Notes: a model not told the origin generated them from the sequence alone. A stretch of DNA of 64,000 bases from Arion vulgaris (GCA_020796225.1 CM036756.1:56326616-56390615); one strand, 5' to 3'. Shown: positions 31,101-42,804, counted from the first letter of the stretch. Numbers and translations are program-made.

Positions 31101-31445
31101 ATCAAGGACAGAGAAGAGAACAAATAGATATATAAAGAAAGAACTCAAAATCAAAGAAAACTGGCTGATGCTACAAATAAGAAAGAGAAAATTGAGATAT
31201 TTTGGACATATAAAAAGACATGAAGGGCTGGAGAAGAGCATCATGAAAGGAGGCATACTGACAAAGAGAAGAAGAGGAAGACCACGGAGAAGATGAGGAA
31301 GACCACAGAGAAGATGGATTCAGGATGTAACTGACGGTTTGAACATGACGACTGCAGAGGCCGGACATCTGGTCTCTGAGAGCAATTCCGGACTACTGTT
31401 GGGTTGACAAAGTTCTGCTCAGGACAAGCTATTTGATGATGATGA
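31095..31445 (+). mobile_element. LINE 3' end with (GAT)n tail
   Basis: The frame reads RKRKLRYFGHIKRHEGLEKS and TKRRRGRPRRR, then a stop, GRPQRRWIQDVTDGLNMTTA and EAGHLVSESN. It ends cagg acaagctatttgatgatga. A ~22 bp segment of the G-R-P-R-R codons is duplicated at 31272-31316, introducing the stop. Confidence 0.85.
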
Positions 31446-31574
31446 TATATCACATACGTCTATGTATAGTATTTACTAGCAGCTCTACCTAAAGCTTTAT
31501 ATCTCTAGTAGGTATAACATTTTTCTTAAAGTTTTTGTTGCGACAATACTTAATTATTCCTCTCAACTTCTTGT

Positions 31575-32090
31575 GAAACATAGAGACAGCCTCAACAGTT
31601 GTTCTCCTCTTGTCCTGTGGACCATAGAGACAGCCTCAACAGTTGTTCTCCTCTTGTCCTGTGGACCATAGAGACAGCCTCAACAGTTCTTCTCTTGTCC
31701 TGTGGACCATAGAGACAGCCTCGACAGTTGTTCTCCTCTTGTCCTGTGGAACATAGAGACAGCCTCAACAGTTGTTCTCTTGTCCTGTGGAACATAGAGA
31801 CAGCCTCAACAGTTGTTCTCTTGTCCTGTGGAACATAGAGACAGCCTCAACAGTTGTTCTCCTCTTGTCCTGTGGAACATAGAGACAGCCTCAACAGTTG
31901 TTCTCCTCTTGTTCTGTGGAACATAGAGACAGCCTCAACAGTTGTTCTCCTCTTGTCCTGTGGACCATAGAGACAGCCTCAACAGTTGTTCTCTTGTCCT
32001 GTGGAACATAGAGACAGCCTCAACAGTTGTTCTCTTGTCCTGTGGAACATAGAGAAAGCCTCAACAGTTGTTCTCCTCTTGTCCTGGTCT
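31575..32090. repeat. 44/41 bp minisatellite, about 12 copies
   Basis: The unit is acatagagacagcctcaaca, gttgttctcctc, ttgtcctgtgga. Shorter copies lack a 3 bp step, and an acc/aac variant occurs. Confidence 0.95.
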
Positions 32091-32094
32091 CTGA

Positions 32095-32515
32095 CCGTTT
32101 TCGTTATCGTTTCTCAGGATAGTCCAGCATCCTTCTTTTTCACCATTCACCCCTAGAGAGGCATAGGTTTTCCAAGTCCTCCTATCCAAGGTCATCTTTT
32201 CCAGATCTCTCCACTCCCACCCCATTCAATCCTGGAAATCTTCCAGGTTGATAGAATACGAGTCGTCAGTCCGATTTCCTTTCGGATTTCATCGTGTCGC
32301 TTCGTGAGTTCTTTCTTGCGGTGTCCATCTTTTTCCTCGGGTGGCGAGCTATGAATTTCTCTGGTTAATTTTTCTGTAGCTATCTAGTGTTCTTTTACGG
32401 AGTGGGGTAGCTATCCCCACGCCCTACCTCTTTAGCCGCCTCTTACGACACGCGTGACAGGTAACAATAGTTATATTCTTTACACCCCTGGTTTGGGTCC
32501 CCCGTAACCACTAGG
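32095..32515 (-). mobile_element. SINE-C with extra repeat body
   Basis: The right half (32395-32515) is SINE-C: cctcttacgacacgcgtgac, then cccgtaaccactagggcg. The left half shares ccaaggtcatcttttccaga with 60880-61010, so the two may form one longer element. Confidence 0.6.
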
Positions 32516-32629
32516 GCGTCAGTATCCTTCAGTTATTACATATTAATGCTATAATAATTGTATATTTCTAGACTTGATCAAGAACAGAATGGAATAAATA
32601 GTTTGATTTGGTTTAGCACATCAAATTAT

Positions 32630-32720
32630 GGTGCGATTTATATATAAATTATGATGCGATTTATACATAAATTATGATGCGATTTATACATAAATTATGG
32701 TGCGATTTATATATAATAAA
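32630..32720. repeat. ~21 bp tandem repeat, four copies
   Basis: aattatgatgcgatttatac plus ataa-type units. Confidence 0.9.
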
Positions 32721-32754
32721 TTATCGAAATCTTGACAATTATTTTAAGAGTTTA

Positions 32755-33024
32755 TTCAAGGAAGCTACTTCTTGTTCTTCAAACGTTCCATATCGATCAC
32801 TTGTTTAACCTCTCTTTGCGATTTGTATGTGATCTTCTCTTAAGAGCGATTGTATGTTGTGTAAGTTATGCGCCTACAAGTAGGCCAGCACATCCTATTT
32901 CTGCTACGCTTTCTATTTGCTAGGTAGCTTCCTAGGTACTTACCTCAGTCGCCTCTTACGACATGCCTTGTAGGTCGCAGTGTTACTATTCTTTGCTCCC
33001 CTTGCGAGCCCTGGCAACACACGG
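32755..33024 (-). mobile_element. SINE-B
   Basis: The plus strand begins tacttcttgttcttcaaacg and has the full inverse set: gatttgtatgtgatctt, gcgcctacaagtaggccagc and catgccttgtaggtcgcagt, ending ggcaacacacgggcga. Confidence 0.88.
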
Positions 33025-33385
33025 GCGAAGGTAGCTACACATTTTCTCTCACGATCACCGCCCAGACCGATGTACCAGGTCTCCCCATAAATTCTATTCA
33101 TGTGGAAATCTGATCCATGCAGCCTTAGCATTGATGTGTTTTACGTCAGATCTTCAGCACCATTTGGAGCTCTTGTGCTTATCCTTCGGCGATGTGTCCG
33201 GTTTCAGCCAGCGTTTACTCGGTTCGCTCTCCGTTCTGCAACCATCTAGTATTTTTTTTACGGTGTGGGGTAGCTAGCTCCAACCCCACCTCCTTAGTCG
33301 CCTCTTACGACATGCGTGGCAGGTAACAGTGGTTCTATTCTTTACACCCCAGGTTGAACCCCGGTAACCACTCGGGCGAGCTATA
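33025..33385 (-). mobile_element. SINE-C, long form
   Basis: The plus strand has ctctcacgatcaccgcccag, attctattcatgtggaaat, ccttcggcgatgtgtccggt, ttttacggtgtggggtagct and the terminal cggtaaccactcgggcga. It is nearly collinear with 50500-50848. Confidence 0.85.
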
Positions 33386-33389
33386 CATT

Positions 33390-34050
33390 TAGGGACCTCC
33401 CCTCCTGGTAAAGGGACAGTTTTGCAAGTGTGTAGCTTTATAGTCGTAAAGATTTTGGGTAGATCCGGTTAATTATTCCGAAATGATAACATTAAAATTC
33501 TTGAGTTATGGTCAAACGATCAATACTTCTAAGCTAATATGAAACTATGAGTCGTTGTCGCAACTGTTATTGATATTTCTGCACGCTAAACAGAACTGAG
33601 AAGCTATGTGGACGCCGTGAATGCATAGATACAATTTTAATCAATTTTTTTTCATAAATGCAACAGAGAAAACCTCATCGAAGCAAATTTGTTGTGGAAC
33701 CCATACACACAAAAAAAGACGAACAATACGAAAAATAACTGCAGAAAAATTAGTGACACGAAAACAAAAAGAGCAGATTACATTGTCAAACATTTGACAG
33801 GTTTGAGAAACTTGGATGTGTGCCTGTACTCCGATGGGAAAGAGAAGCAGCATAAAGTTAATTGGCTCTGTCTGTCAAGTACCCTGATTACAGCGGGGTA
33901 TTGTTCAAATCTTATTGTTCTTTGCTATTTGTGAAGAACGAGGTTCCTGGCTTTTTAAAAAACCAATTTTACAAATTCAGCAATTCTATAAGGTATACAT
34001 TAAACTCTCATCTAATATGCATACCATTATAAACCCTTACCATTATTTTT
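33390..34050. other. AT-rich sequence, nothing recognised
   Basis: Frames of 81 and 70 codons here are overlapping, opposite and motif-free. Confidence 0.5.
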
Positions 34051-34054
34051 CTTG

Positions 34055-34198
34055 ATGGTTTAAAAGCGAGGATTGACTTCATTGTATCAGGTTTTCCCAT
34101 ATGACTCTGTCCCTATTGGCAGAAACAGCAAGCAATCTGCCGAGTGTTGCACAAAGAACAAAATCCGTAGCTGCAACAACAATCCTAGGATCTCATTT
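34055..34198 (-). mobile_element. SINE-A tail half
   Basis: It has ggattgacttcattgtatca, tgccgagtgttgcacaaag, then breaks into SINE-G. Confidence 0.7.
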
Positions 34199-34202
34199 TT
34201 TT

Positions 34203-34395
34203 ATTTTTTTTCGATCCAGAAGCACTTGAGCTTTTCAGCTCTTCGGCTCGGTGCCATGGACATCGTAACCCTTCTGTTCGGTGCCACGAACACCGTAAAT
34301 CTGGGGAATCTGTCGCTTTTTCTGCCATCCCGCGAATTGAACCGCACACACACAGAGAGATAGTCACCCGTAGTCCAACGCGCTATGAACACGAT
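34203..34395 (-). mobile_element. SINE-G, near full length
   Basis: The plus strand has a T-run, cgatccagaagcacttgag, cggctcggtgccatggacat, ccgcgaattgaaccgcac (B box) and gtccaacgcgctatgaac (A-box region). Confidence 0.82.
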
Positions 34396-34424
34396 GGGCA
34401 GACGGGCTAGGATCTCATTTAAAA

Positions 34425-34850
34425 ATTACGCCCGTGTTTTGCCGGGACTTACAAGGGAACTTCTTCTTCTTCTGCTTCTGTGTTCGCCCGCTATAATTCC
34501 AGGCGAAGCCATGGTGGTGGCGCTTCGAGCTGATTTTTGCGTGAAAGTCTACGTACCATTTTATTTGTTTCCTTGCCTTACAGGCGGGACTTTTCTGACT
34601 TCAGAGGTACAAGTGGAGTAAAGAATAGTAGCACTGCAAGCTACAAGGCATGTCGTAAGAGGCGATTGAAGTATGGTCATAGGGAAGCTACCCTTGTAAA
34701 TAAAAAGCATCGCAGAAATAGGATGTGCTGGCCTACTTATAGGTGCATAACTGGCACAACGTACAATCACTCTTAGGCTCAGATCACATACAAATTACAG
34801 AGTGTTTGACAAGTAGTCGATATGGAGCATAAGAAGAAGAAGAAGAAGCA
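34425..34850 (+). mobile_element. SINE-B split by family E
   Basis: The head cgcccgtgttttgccgggac lies left of the insertion. The rest, from gtaaagaatagtagcactgc through gcataactggcacaacgtac to the (GAAGAA)n tail at 34832-34850, lies right of it. Confidence 0.8.
34457..34615 (-). mobile_element. Family E element inside SINE-B
   Basis: The plus strand starts with its inverted (GAA)n tail, cttcttcttcttctgcttct, and ends tgacttcagaggtac. The flanks tacaaggga and tacaagtgga may be a worn target duplication. Confidence 0.75.
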
Positions 34851-34989
34851 TACCAAGAATTGAACATTAGACATTGTTGATTGAGGGCTGTCAATGTTCA
34901 AAGTTGACTACATAAGAAAACAAGTGGAGAACCCATTTTCATGATATATAGTATATTGAGAAATGAGATTTTATACTCGTATTTATTTT

Positions 34990-35208
34990 CTTGATCATCA
35001 GCACACGATGATTTTGCGGTCACCATCACGCCGGCCATCTATACTTCTCCGTTTTGATCTGACACTAATTGAAGGCTGGGTCGACCTGAAGGCCGTTGTG
35101 ATCGGAAAAAAAAAACATATCACTCCAACTGGGAATTTGAACCAGGAACCGCGGCCAGACGCACGTCCCCCCCTTCGGGGAAACACACACATGCAAAGTC
35201 GCAGACTG
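34990..35208 (-). mobile_element. SINE-H
   Basis: It has ttgcggtcaccatcacgccg, gaaggctgggtcgacctgaa and a B-box-like gaatttgaaccagg on the inverse strand. Copies lie at 45905 and 52500. Confidence 0.65.
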
Positions 35209-35574
35209 TTATCGTCAGGGTCAGCGTAAAAACAAAGTTGACCACGACTCCACTCCGCCTTCCCGTGTCGGCCCCGGAAACAGACGGCTACCAAGATGTC
35301 TGGTAACGTTTGTGGAGATCGAAGACGCAGACAGTAGCCCGATACCCACAAAAAATGGCTGTGATCAATTTGGATGTGTCGAACCGAAAGATGCAGATAC
35401 CGCACATCTCACGCTGAAAACCGCGACACAACACATTCCATTCTCGAACTGCATCCTTCTATAACCAGCGGGAGTATGAGAATGAACGGGAAAGAAGAAG
35501 AAGAAGACGAAGACCCTAGGATCACTTCTCTACCAAACAAGTGCACTTAACAACTATACTATCCTGACTCTCAT

Positions 35575-35591
35575 CGACTTCGCATAAACAC

Positions 35592-35639
<48 letters not shown>

Positions 35640-36055
35640 ATGACCATCGTCATCTCACTTTGGTGAGTAACCATGTGGGCTGCGATCTCTTTCTTACACA
35701 GGAAGATCGCATCTGCAGTGCACGAACTCCGTAGCACCGGCGAGTGTTCTCGATGTAATTTTAACGATAGTGAAGATATTTTGTAGAAATTTTATTTAAA
35801 ATCTTTTCTAATGAATTTTGCCGAGTCTGTTCTTCTAGATTTTGAACTGTCAATGGTTTTTTTTATGTGCTCAAATTGAACAAGGGATCTACGTTTTATC
35901 GTTCGTCTCCAATAGAACTAGGAACTCGATCTCACCTACACTGATATCATGCATCTCTGGGAAAATATCCAGATGGCTCTACGAGGGGACGAACCTGGTA
36001 CCTTTGTCACGAGAGGTGAACATCTAGCCTATACACCACAGAGACTCATCAATAC
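35575..36055 (-). mobile_element. SINE-D with (TGAT)n tail
   Basis: It starts with 11 tgat units (35594-35638), then tttggtgagtaaccatgtgg, gcacgaactccgtagcaccg, gaactaggaactcgatctca and a tRNA-like head ending near caccacagagactcatc. Confidence 0.9.
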
Positions 36056-36199
36056 TTTAAAACATCAGTGAATTGTTACATATCACAATTTTGTGTTTAC
36101 ACTACATTTGACTCATCAGTTACATAACATAACAAATGGGGAAACAACGTGTGTGAATCTGTGATTACTTAACAGTTTGCAGTTCTACCTGTTTCTGCG

Positions 36200-36885
36200 C
36201 AATCGTGCTTCATAATTCAGTACGCGAAGGAAGAGCTATTAGTCAACCCAGTCGACATCGTCAAAAATAGAAAAGGTATCCCAAAAACACATGATGAGAA
36301 TCCTATGGACTGCTAAATTGACCAATGTTGAGGTGTTCAATGAGGTCAAGGCACAGAGAAAGCTTATCATCAATATAAGAAAGAGACAGTCATCATTGTT
36401 TTCGAGCACGTGATGAGAAATGGAGGGTTAGAACACATTGTAACAACTGGTAAAATCGAGGGGAAACTTCTTCTTCCAACGCTCCATACCGACCACTTGT
36501 CAACCACTCTGTGTGATTTGTATGTGATCTGAGCCTAAGACCGACTGTACGTTGTGCCAGTTATGCGCCAACGAGTAGGCCAGCACATCCGATTTCTGCG
36601 CTGCTTTTTATTTACTGGGGTAGCACCCCTAGGGCCTACATCACTCGCCTCTTACGACATGCCTTGTAGGTCGTAGTGGTACTATACTTTGCTTCCCTTG
36701 CAGGCTCCGACACCACACAGGCAGATCAGGAAACGAGACAGAGGAAGACAGAGAAAAAATGTAGCATAGCCTGACTTCCGCACGGAATAGCGTCAACATA
36801 TGAGATGATAGCAAACACCAGAGACATAGATTTGTGGAGATCCATGATCACTTACGCCAGCCGGCACGGCACCTGATGATGAAGA
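36200..36885 (+). mobile_element. LINE 3' end split by SINE-B
   Basis: The left part reads MMRILWTAKLTNVEVFNEVK, then RKLIINIRKRQSS. The right part (36728-36885) has gacagaggaagacagagaaa and cagccggcacggcacctgat. It is the plus-strand counterpart of 56505-57010. Stops and frameshifts are present. Confidence 0.75.
36465..36725 (-). mobile_element. SINE-B inside the LINE
   Basis: It runs from cttcttcttccaacgctcca to tccgacaccacacaggcag. Flanking ggaaac on both sides may be a short target duplication. Confidence 0.85.
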
Positions 36886-37377
36886 TCCCAAGAAAAGCAT
36901 TTCCCTAGACTCGGATTCCAGCGGTGTTAGCTTCTTGTGCTTGCAATTCTTTGTTGGCCTTCAGAATTGAATAATTGAAGAACATAAATTGCTTTTTGTA
37001 AAGGTCATGAGAATTTCTGACAGACGTGTGTTAAGCAGACGATAATATAGACATATCCTACAAAATTCATTTTGTCTGAAGACCCTAGCAAATTTGAAAA
37101 GTACAGAAAATTACGACATAAATTATTTAGCAACAAGTAAAAGTTTACACAAAAACATAATTCTTGTGCTAATGCATAGCACCTATCATACAATCAAACC
37201 GTACCCAGTGTTTAAAAATAAGGCAAATTTGTCAAATTGGAAAATAACGAACCAAATTACTGATGTTTTGACTATGGACGGGTAAACAAACCAATATTGG
37301 ATGATTGCCGTCAGAATCCTGTCAAAGAGCAAAAATAACGATTACCCAAGCCACCAGAACAGCGCAAGATAAAAACA
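36886..37377. other. AT-rich sequence, nothing recognised
   Basis: It belongs to copy A of the duplicated block. No repeat or frame was recognised. Confidence 0.5.
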
Positions 37378-38028
37378 GAAAACCACGACACTGGGCACAA
37401 CCCGGTAGCAGTGTGACGACACTGGGCAACAACCCGGTAGCAGTGTGACGACACTGGCAACAACCCGGTAGCAGTGTGACGACACTGGGCAACAACCCGG
37501 TAGCAGTGTGACGACACTGGGCAACAACCCGGTAGCAGTGTGACGACACTGGGCAACAACCCGGTAGCAGTGTGACGACACTGGGCAACAACCCGGTAGC
37601 AGTGTGACGACACTGGGCAGCAACCCGGTAGCAGTGTGACGACACTGGGCAACAACCCGGTAGCAGTGTGACGACACTGGGCACAACCCGGTAGCAGTGT
37701 GACGACACTGGCAACAACCCGGTAGCAGTGTGACGACACTGGGCAACAACCCGGTAGCAGTGTGACGACACTGGGCAACAACCCGGTAGCAGTGTGACGA
37801 CACTGGGCAACAACCCGGTAGCAGTGTGACGACACTGGGCAACAACCCGGTAGCAGTGTGACGACACTGGGCAACAACCCGGTAGCAGTGTGACGACACT
37901 GGGCAACAACCGGTAGCAGTGTGACGACTGGGCAAGCAACCCGGTAGCAGTGTGACGACACTGGGCAACAACCCGGTAGCAGTGTGACGACACTGGGCAA
38001 CAACCAGTAGCAGTGTGACGACAAAAGA
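37378..38028. repeat. 32 bp minisatellite, about 20 copies
   Basis: The unit is gacgacactgggcaacaacc plus cggtagcagtgt. Rare units lack one or two bases. In copy B (near 40580) only about one degenerate unit is left. Three minus frames of over 220 codons are repeat translations. Confidence 0.97.
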
Positions 38029-38269
38029 AGAAAAGAAGACCATCATAAAATCTTCAGTGGAGCGTGCAGTTCAGGTTCTCCACCCTTTTCCACAACCCCA
38101 TGAAATATTGGACACAACCCCCATGAAATATTGGACACAACTGCGTGAGTCGAGTCCCAAATTCTCATCTTCAACAATCTAAAGAAAATGTCATCTGGAC
38201 GATAATGACGAAATGAAATTTATCAAATAATCGACAAGAAAGCAGTTAAATATTCAGCGCTGACTCTTC

Positions 38270-38375
38270 TTCTTCTTCTTCGAATTCTCCATATCGACCA
38301 CCTGTTAACCATTCTCTGTGATTTGTATGTGAGCCTAAGAGCTATTGCACGCTGTGCCAATTGAGCGTCTTCTTC
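38270..38375 (-). mobile_element. SINE-B fragment
   Basis: It has cttcttcttcttcttcgaat, ccatatcgaccacctgttaa and gatttgtatgtgagcc, then breaks at tgagcgtc. The counterpart at 41940 continues to the end of the SINE. Confidence 0.8.
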
Positions 38376-38701
38376 TTCTTCAACGTTTTCAGACATCGAA
38401 TTGTATACTTTTAAAGTAGTTAGTGGTCAACCGGAGTCCATGTACATCTCCGTATAGCTTGTCTTGGACTGATATGGGGATTGGCCATGTGTTTTCTCTG
38501 TTCCATGTACGTTGGACATTCTTGCAGTTATGTTGTCTCTGTCATCTTGTGGTGCCACATGTCATATGTCAGATGGCCTATTTTATACTCTATTAAACAG
38601 ATGGTACCTCAGTCTATTAGCCTGTTCGTGAGGGAAAAAATGACAACCTGTTTAACGGGAACCGGGCTCAAGCATCGTCCTTCCCCTGGGATGATCCAGA
38701 T

Positions 38702-41700
38702 TTATCGTCAGTAGCGAAACAAAGTTATCACGACTCTTCCCCTTCCTCTATGTCGGCCTGGAAACGACTGTGGCTAGCCTGCTTACGTTTGTGGAGATCA
38801 AGACGCAGACAGTAGCCCGATACCCAAAATGGTTGATCAATTTGGATTCAACTCGAAAGATGAGATGGTACATCTCAGTGAAGTGATCTCCATTCCATTC
38901 TTGAATCGCCCTTCATTTTACAGCAGTATAAAATGAACAGGAAGAAGAAATAGCAAGAGTTTCATTAATCTTCTCTACCAACAAGTGCACTTACACTATA
39001 CATCTGCTCTCTCGACTTCTGCAGAACCTTCTGTCTGATTATTGATTGATGATTATTGAGTTATTGTTACTTGATTGAGATATGACTCATCGTCATTCTT
39101 CACTTTGGTGAGACCATCTGTGACTGCGATCCTGCTTTACAGGAAGATCTCTCTGCAGTCCGATGTAGCACAGGAGTTCTCTCATGTAATTTTTATCTAT
39201 ACGTGAGTTTTTTAGGAAATTTTATTTAAATCTTTTAATGAATTTTGAGTGTTTTCAGATTGAACTGTCATATGGTTTTTTATCATCATCTATGTTGCAA
39301 CAAGTGGTTTCTGTTTTATCTGCTCTTCCTGCCCATTCATTCTAGGAACTGGGTGATTTTCAGTCTCTTAAGATTCTGCTTTTCTGGGACATATCCAGAT
39401 TGGTTCGAGGCAACCTGGTCTTCTCATTTCCTGAGAGTGAACATCTCATTCCCTTAAACTCATCGTTTCTGAAACATTGCAGTGAATTGGGTTGATATCA
39501 CATTTTGCTGTTTAAAACTTCCATTTGTCATCAGTTACATACCATAAAAATTTGAAACAATTGTTAATCTGTGATTGCTACAGCAGTTTCAGTTCATCCT
39601 GTTTTGCGCAATCGTCTGATTTCATCTGAGGAAGGCTATTAGTCAACCAGTCGACATCGTTCCAAGAATAGAGGTTTTTCTCTAAAAAATATGAGATTGA
39701 TTAAATTGGACCTTTGGGCTGTTGATAGGAATCAAGGCAGATCTTTTCAATTAGGGATCAGTCATATTGCCATTGGTCAGGGATGTAAGGGAGTGTTGTA
39801 TCGCATTGTACAACGGTAAATCGAGAACTTCATTCCAAGGGCGGTCATCCGACATTGTGCAATCACTTCTGTGTCGATTTATGTGATTGATTGAAACATG
39901 GTTGGCGACAGTTACTCCACCTGAGGAACCCTCCTTTCTAGTGTTTTTATTCCTAGGGTGAACTCTCTGGCTCCTTACATTCATTTCTCAATCTGTACGA
40001 CATGCTTGTATGCCCGTGTGGTACTAGTTTTGCCTTCCTTGCTGGCCCACACCTTACAGGCAGTCACCAGATCAAGACAAGAGAAAGCTTGTTACCTCTT
40101 CACGGCACGAATCTCACATAGAGATGATGCACATGCATAGATTTGTGAATCCATGATACTTCGAGCCAGGCTTGATTGAAGATCCAAAAGCTTTTCCCAA
40201 ACTGCATTCAGCGGTGTTGATCTGTGCTTGCAATTTTCTGGCCTCAGATTTGAATAATTGAAGAACTAAATTACTTTGCTAAGGTCATGAGATCCTCAGA
40301 CGTTTTAAGCGATCAAGTATAGCTTCCTTTCCTTTTTGGAAACGCCACTTTTCGAAAGTACAGAAAATTTCGACTAAATTATTTTTAGCATGTACCCATT
40401 TCATATACATTTCGTTAAAGTTATCCCTATCATTCAAACCTGGTAATGTTTAAAGCTAATTTTCAAATTCATGCAATTGTAAATTTTTGACATGGACGTA
40501 AACAAACCAATATTGATGGATTGGCCTAGATCCTTCATTATGGTAGTTCCTCCCTCAGAACATCAAGACTACAATAAAGCCACGACATTGGCTGAACAAC
40601 CTGTAGCATGTAACGTTAAGAGAGATAAGTAGTCTTATTATTTTCTGGAGTTATTTCTAGTGTTCTCACCTTTTCCATCCTTCTGGTTAGGACATGAATT
40701 TCTATCCCCCATGTATTGGCACTACCGTTTGTTTGCATCTACCCAGGGAAATATTGAATTTCCCTCATAAATTTGTTCTTTCATTCCCCTGAAAATGCTT
40801 CATCTCCTTATTACCAATCTCTGAAATATTGCCAATCCAAAAATGGAACCCCATGAAATATTGGACACACACCCCTAAAATTTTGGACCAACGCCTGAAT
40901 TTGGACAGGCTTTATTGGTCACAACCCCAGCAATATTGACATCACCTCCAGTTGTTTGAAGTTCCATGAATTTTGGACTCAATGAAATTTCCAATCTCTC
41001 TGTATTGAGCCCAAAATCTTGAAATATTGGCCAACATGAAATATTGGAACAACATTTTGGACACAACCCCATTGAAATCTGGACACTCCATGAAATATGG
41101 CCACACCATCATGAAATATTGGACACCTGTGTAGACAACCCATGAAATATTTCAACCTGGAGTAGTTAACCATTACCTCCATTGAAATATGGATACTCTG
41201 AAATATTCCAGCCTCCTCATGAAATTATTGTATCCTGAATAGCCCACCCTATGAATATTAGTCCACAAACTATGCAGTTTGGACACACTGAATTTGCCAT
41301 ATAAAGTCTTGATCGAGGCCATGAAATATTGATCCAACCCCTAATTTGGTACTAGCTATATCCCTATAAAATTTGACTCAACTGCCATGATATTTGACAT
41401 CAATCTCATAAAAGGACAAACTCCCTTTGGACCACTCCCATGCAAAATCATGAGGCATAACCCTCATGAAAATTGGCTAGAACCCTGCATGAATGCTTGA
41501 TCATCTCTCCATTGAAATATTTGACAAACCTTCATTCTTTGACACCCTCTAAATATTCCACTCATGAATATTGAATCCCATGAATTTGACACAACCCTAT
41601 GTTTGTCCCTCATGAATATTGCACCCTCCATGATTTGGACATCATCCCCTGTTGCCAACTCCTGTTGACCACACCCTTTTGGCAACCATGTGATTGCCAA

Positions 41701-41922
41701 ACAGAAATATTGGCACATTGCCCCATTTTGGGCTTTACTCCAGAATATTGGGCCACCCCATGAAATATTGACAACCCAATGAAATTGGACACACCCCATG
41801 AAATATTGGCACAACCTATCGAAATATTGACACACTGGTCAGCGAGTCACTCAAATTCTCATCTTCAACATCAAAGAAAATGTCATCTGACGATACATGA
41901 CTAATAAATTTACAAATAACAC
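38702..41922 (+). repeat. Copy B of the ~3 kb block, indel-rich
   Basis: It follows copy A in order: acgcagacagtagcccgata at 38810, inverted SINE-D at ~39060-39460, agtcaaccagtcgacatcgt at 39642, SINE-B remnant at ~39820-40060, aacaaaccaatattgatgg at 40501 and ttcaacatcaaagaaaatgt at 41865. Differences are dominated by lost short segments rather than random substitutions. Confidence 0.8.
40675..41840. repeat. Degenerate ~21 bp array in copy B
   Basis: Units approximate cccatgaaatattggacaca, which occurs only about twice in copy A (38095-38140). Most units here are distorted by indels. Apparent minus-strand frames such as the 123-codon one at 41464-41835 are not genes. Confidence 0.8.
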
Positions 41923-41939
41923 GCATTTATTCGCTTATC

Positions 41940-42180
41940 TCCTTTCTTCAATTCTCCAAATCGACATCCGTTAACATTCTTGGATTTTAACCGACTATTG
42001 GCGACCGAATCGGTCCAAATTAGGCGTCTGAAAGTAGGCCAGCACATCCGATTTTTGCGACGCTTTTTATTTACAAGGGTAGCTTCCTTAGGCTCCTACC
42101 TCAGCCGCCTCTTACGACATTCCTTGTTGGTAGCAGTAGTACTATTATTTGCTTCCTTTGTGCCCAGGCAGACGCTGAAT
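41940..42180 (-). mobile_element. SINE-B, 5' part distorted
   Basis: 42025-42180 is clean (gtaggccagcacatccgatt, cctcagccgcctcttacgac), while 41940-42020 is scrambled like the rest of copy B. Confidence 0.8.
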
Positions 42181-42429
42181 AATAAGTTCCAGTATCGGCT
42201 CCAGTGCGTTTTGTCTGGTTTGGGATACCTATTTTTTATGTTTGTAGTTAATTGTGTTTTAACGCGAGCCCTACTACACTATAAGCCGCAACTCTGGTTT
42301 AAAATGACAATAGTGTACATAGTAAAACATATACATCGTCAAGGCTTCTCTCACGTCGATTCAGTAACATGTCACTTTTAGAACTTCGCTTTCATGACAA
42401 CTTCAAGAATAAAGACTTGGTCACTTTTT

Positions 42430-42645
42430 TTTTTTCTCTTTCTTTCTTTCGTCCGCTTTCAACTCAGACGAAGTTTCATCTCTGAAACTGATTTTTGCGT
42501 GAAAATCCGTTTTTCCAATTTCTTACAATGGCAGCAGCGTGCACATTGTAAATTACTTTACACTGGCAGCCGTGTGCTCAATGTACTCGTAATTAGTATT
42601 CCTCGCCCTACAGGCAGATTTTCCGACTTCAGAGGTACTCACGTT
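42430..42645 (-). mobile_element. Family E element, with an extra segment
   Basis: The plus strand has ctgatttttgcgtgaaaatc and ends ttttccgacttcagaggtac. It is longer than other copies. Confidence 0.6.
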
Positions 42646-42649
42646 ATCG

Positions 42650-42770
42650 TCCTGAGTAAGACCAGGGACTCGAACAAATGCCGGACAGTAGGTTCGAACC
42701 CGAGCTATGAGCGTCTCACAGCTAGCAGGCCGAGCTACTATCAACTACTCTAGGCAGTCCCCCTGGTCAC
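42650..42770 (-). mobile_element. tRNA-like SINE head, unassigned
   Basis: The minus strand has a tagagtagttgatag A-box-like segment and a cgggttcgaacc B box. No cloverleaf was found, so it is not a tRNA gene. Confidence 0.5.
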
Positions 42771-42804
42771 TCTCTGATCACGGGCGCTGAATTTATACCT
42801 TATT

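Larger units (their letters stand above)
35209..38235 (+). repeat. ~3 kb block, copy A of a degraded duplication
   Basis: The block starts at ttatcgtcag and holds, in order, an unassigned GAA-tailed repeat, SINE-D (minus), LINE with nested SINE-B, ~490 bp of plain sequence, a 32 bp array and a two-unit ccatgaaatattggacacaa stretch. The same order recurs in 38702-41922 with many small deletions. The sequence is clean here. Confidence 0.85.

Noticed and set aside
37311..38046. Three overlapping minus frames of 223-237 codons rich in VVTLLPGCCPVSSHCYR
   Set aside because: Translation of the 32 bp array in all three phases.
39245..39457. 70-codon frame and other frames within 38700-41900
   Set aside because: They lie in the degraded copy B, over the SINE-D remnant or the 21 bp array.
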